Positions 8,403 to 8,425 of a DNA stretch of 8,425 nt are shown piece after piece. A model generated the notes under the pieces. It saw only the letters and a program-made list of their open reading frames with translations. It searched no databases and was not told the origin of the DNA. The DNA is from Synergistaceae bacterium (GTDB taxonomy: Bacteria > Synergistota > Synergistia > Synergistales > Synergistaceae), in the NCBI GenBank assembly GCA_028702015.1, contig JAQVPO010000049.1, positions 1-8,425 of the forward strand, given 5' to 3'. Both the position numbers and the translations under genes were made by a program. Each line of letters opens with the position of its first letter. Positions within the stretch are counted from its first letter, which is position 1.

Positions 8403-8425
8403 TTTCGCCTTATTCAAATCTGTTT

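Overview
The window is one compact bacterial block in which every supported gene lies on the minus strand. The content is core housekeeping: tRNA modification and charging, DNA ligation and a translation GTPase. No mobile elements, CRISPR arrays, tRNAs or rRNAs were seen. Gene order and short spacing suit a free-living bacterium of moderate GC. The presence of GatCAB implies that Gln-tRNA and/or Asn-tRNA is made by the indirect route. The sequences resemble those of Synergistota or of clostridial-type anaerobes, but this is an impression from memory, not a search.

Layout in transcription order (right to left). A divergent tRNA-dihydrouridine synthase (7350-8402, possibly longer) starts at the right edge. 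Lysyl-tRNA synthetase lysS (5758-7281) follows after about 68 bases. NAD-dependent DNA ligase ligA (3721-5745) follows after 12 bases, then gatC (3358-3687) after 33 bases. gatA (1874-3355) follows after 2 bases, and gatB (420-1877) overlaps gatA by 4 bases in an ATGA junction. A strong intrinsic terminator (380-413) lies just beyond the gatB stop. These six genes look like one operon, or the end of a longer one. Beyond the terminator, a good sigma-70-type promoter (337-366) and a strong ribosome binding site lead into the first 86 codons of an EF-G-like GTPase, which runs off the left edge.

Function. Dus reduces uridines in tRNA, LysS charges tRNA-Lys, and GatCAB amidates misacylated tRNA. 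Together they form a tRNA maturation and charging cluster, and the DNA ligase is the one replication or repair gene within it. Four start codons need moving inward from the longest open frame (gatB, gatC, lysS and probably dus), because the ribosome binding sites fit only the inner starts.

I did not find an undescribed system. The points most worth checking are the non-standard switch II residue (Phe for His) in the EF-G-like protein, motif departures in the Dus protein and GatB, and a set of alternating inverted repeats at the end of dus.
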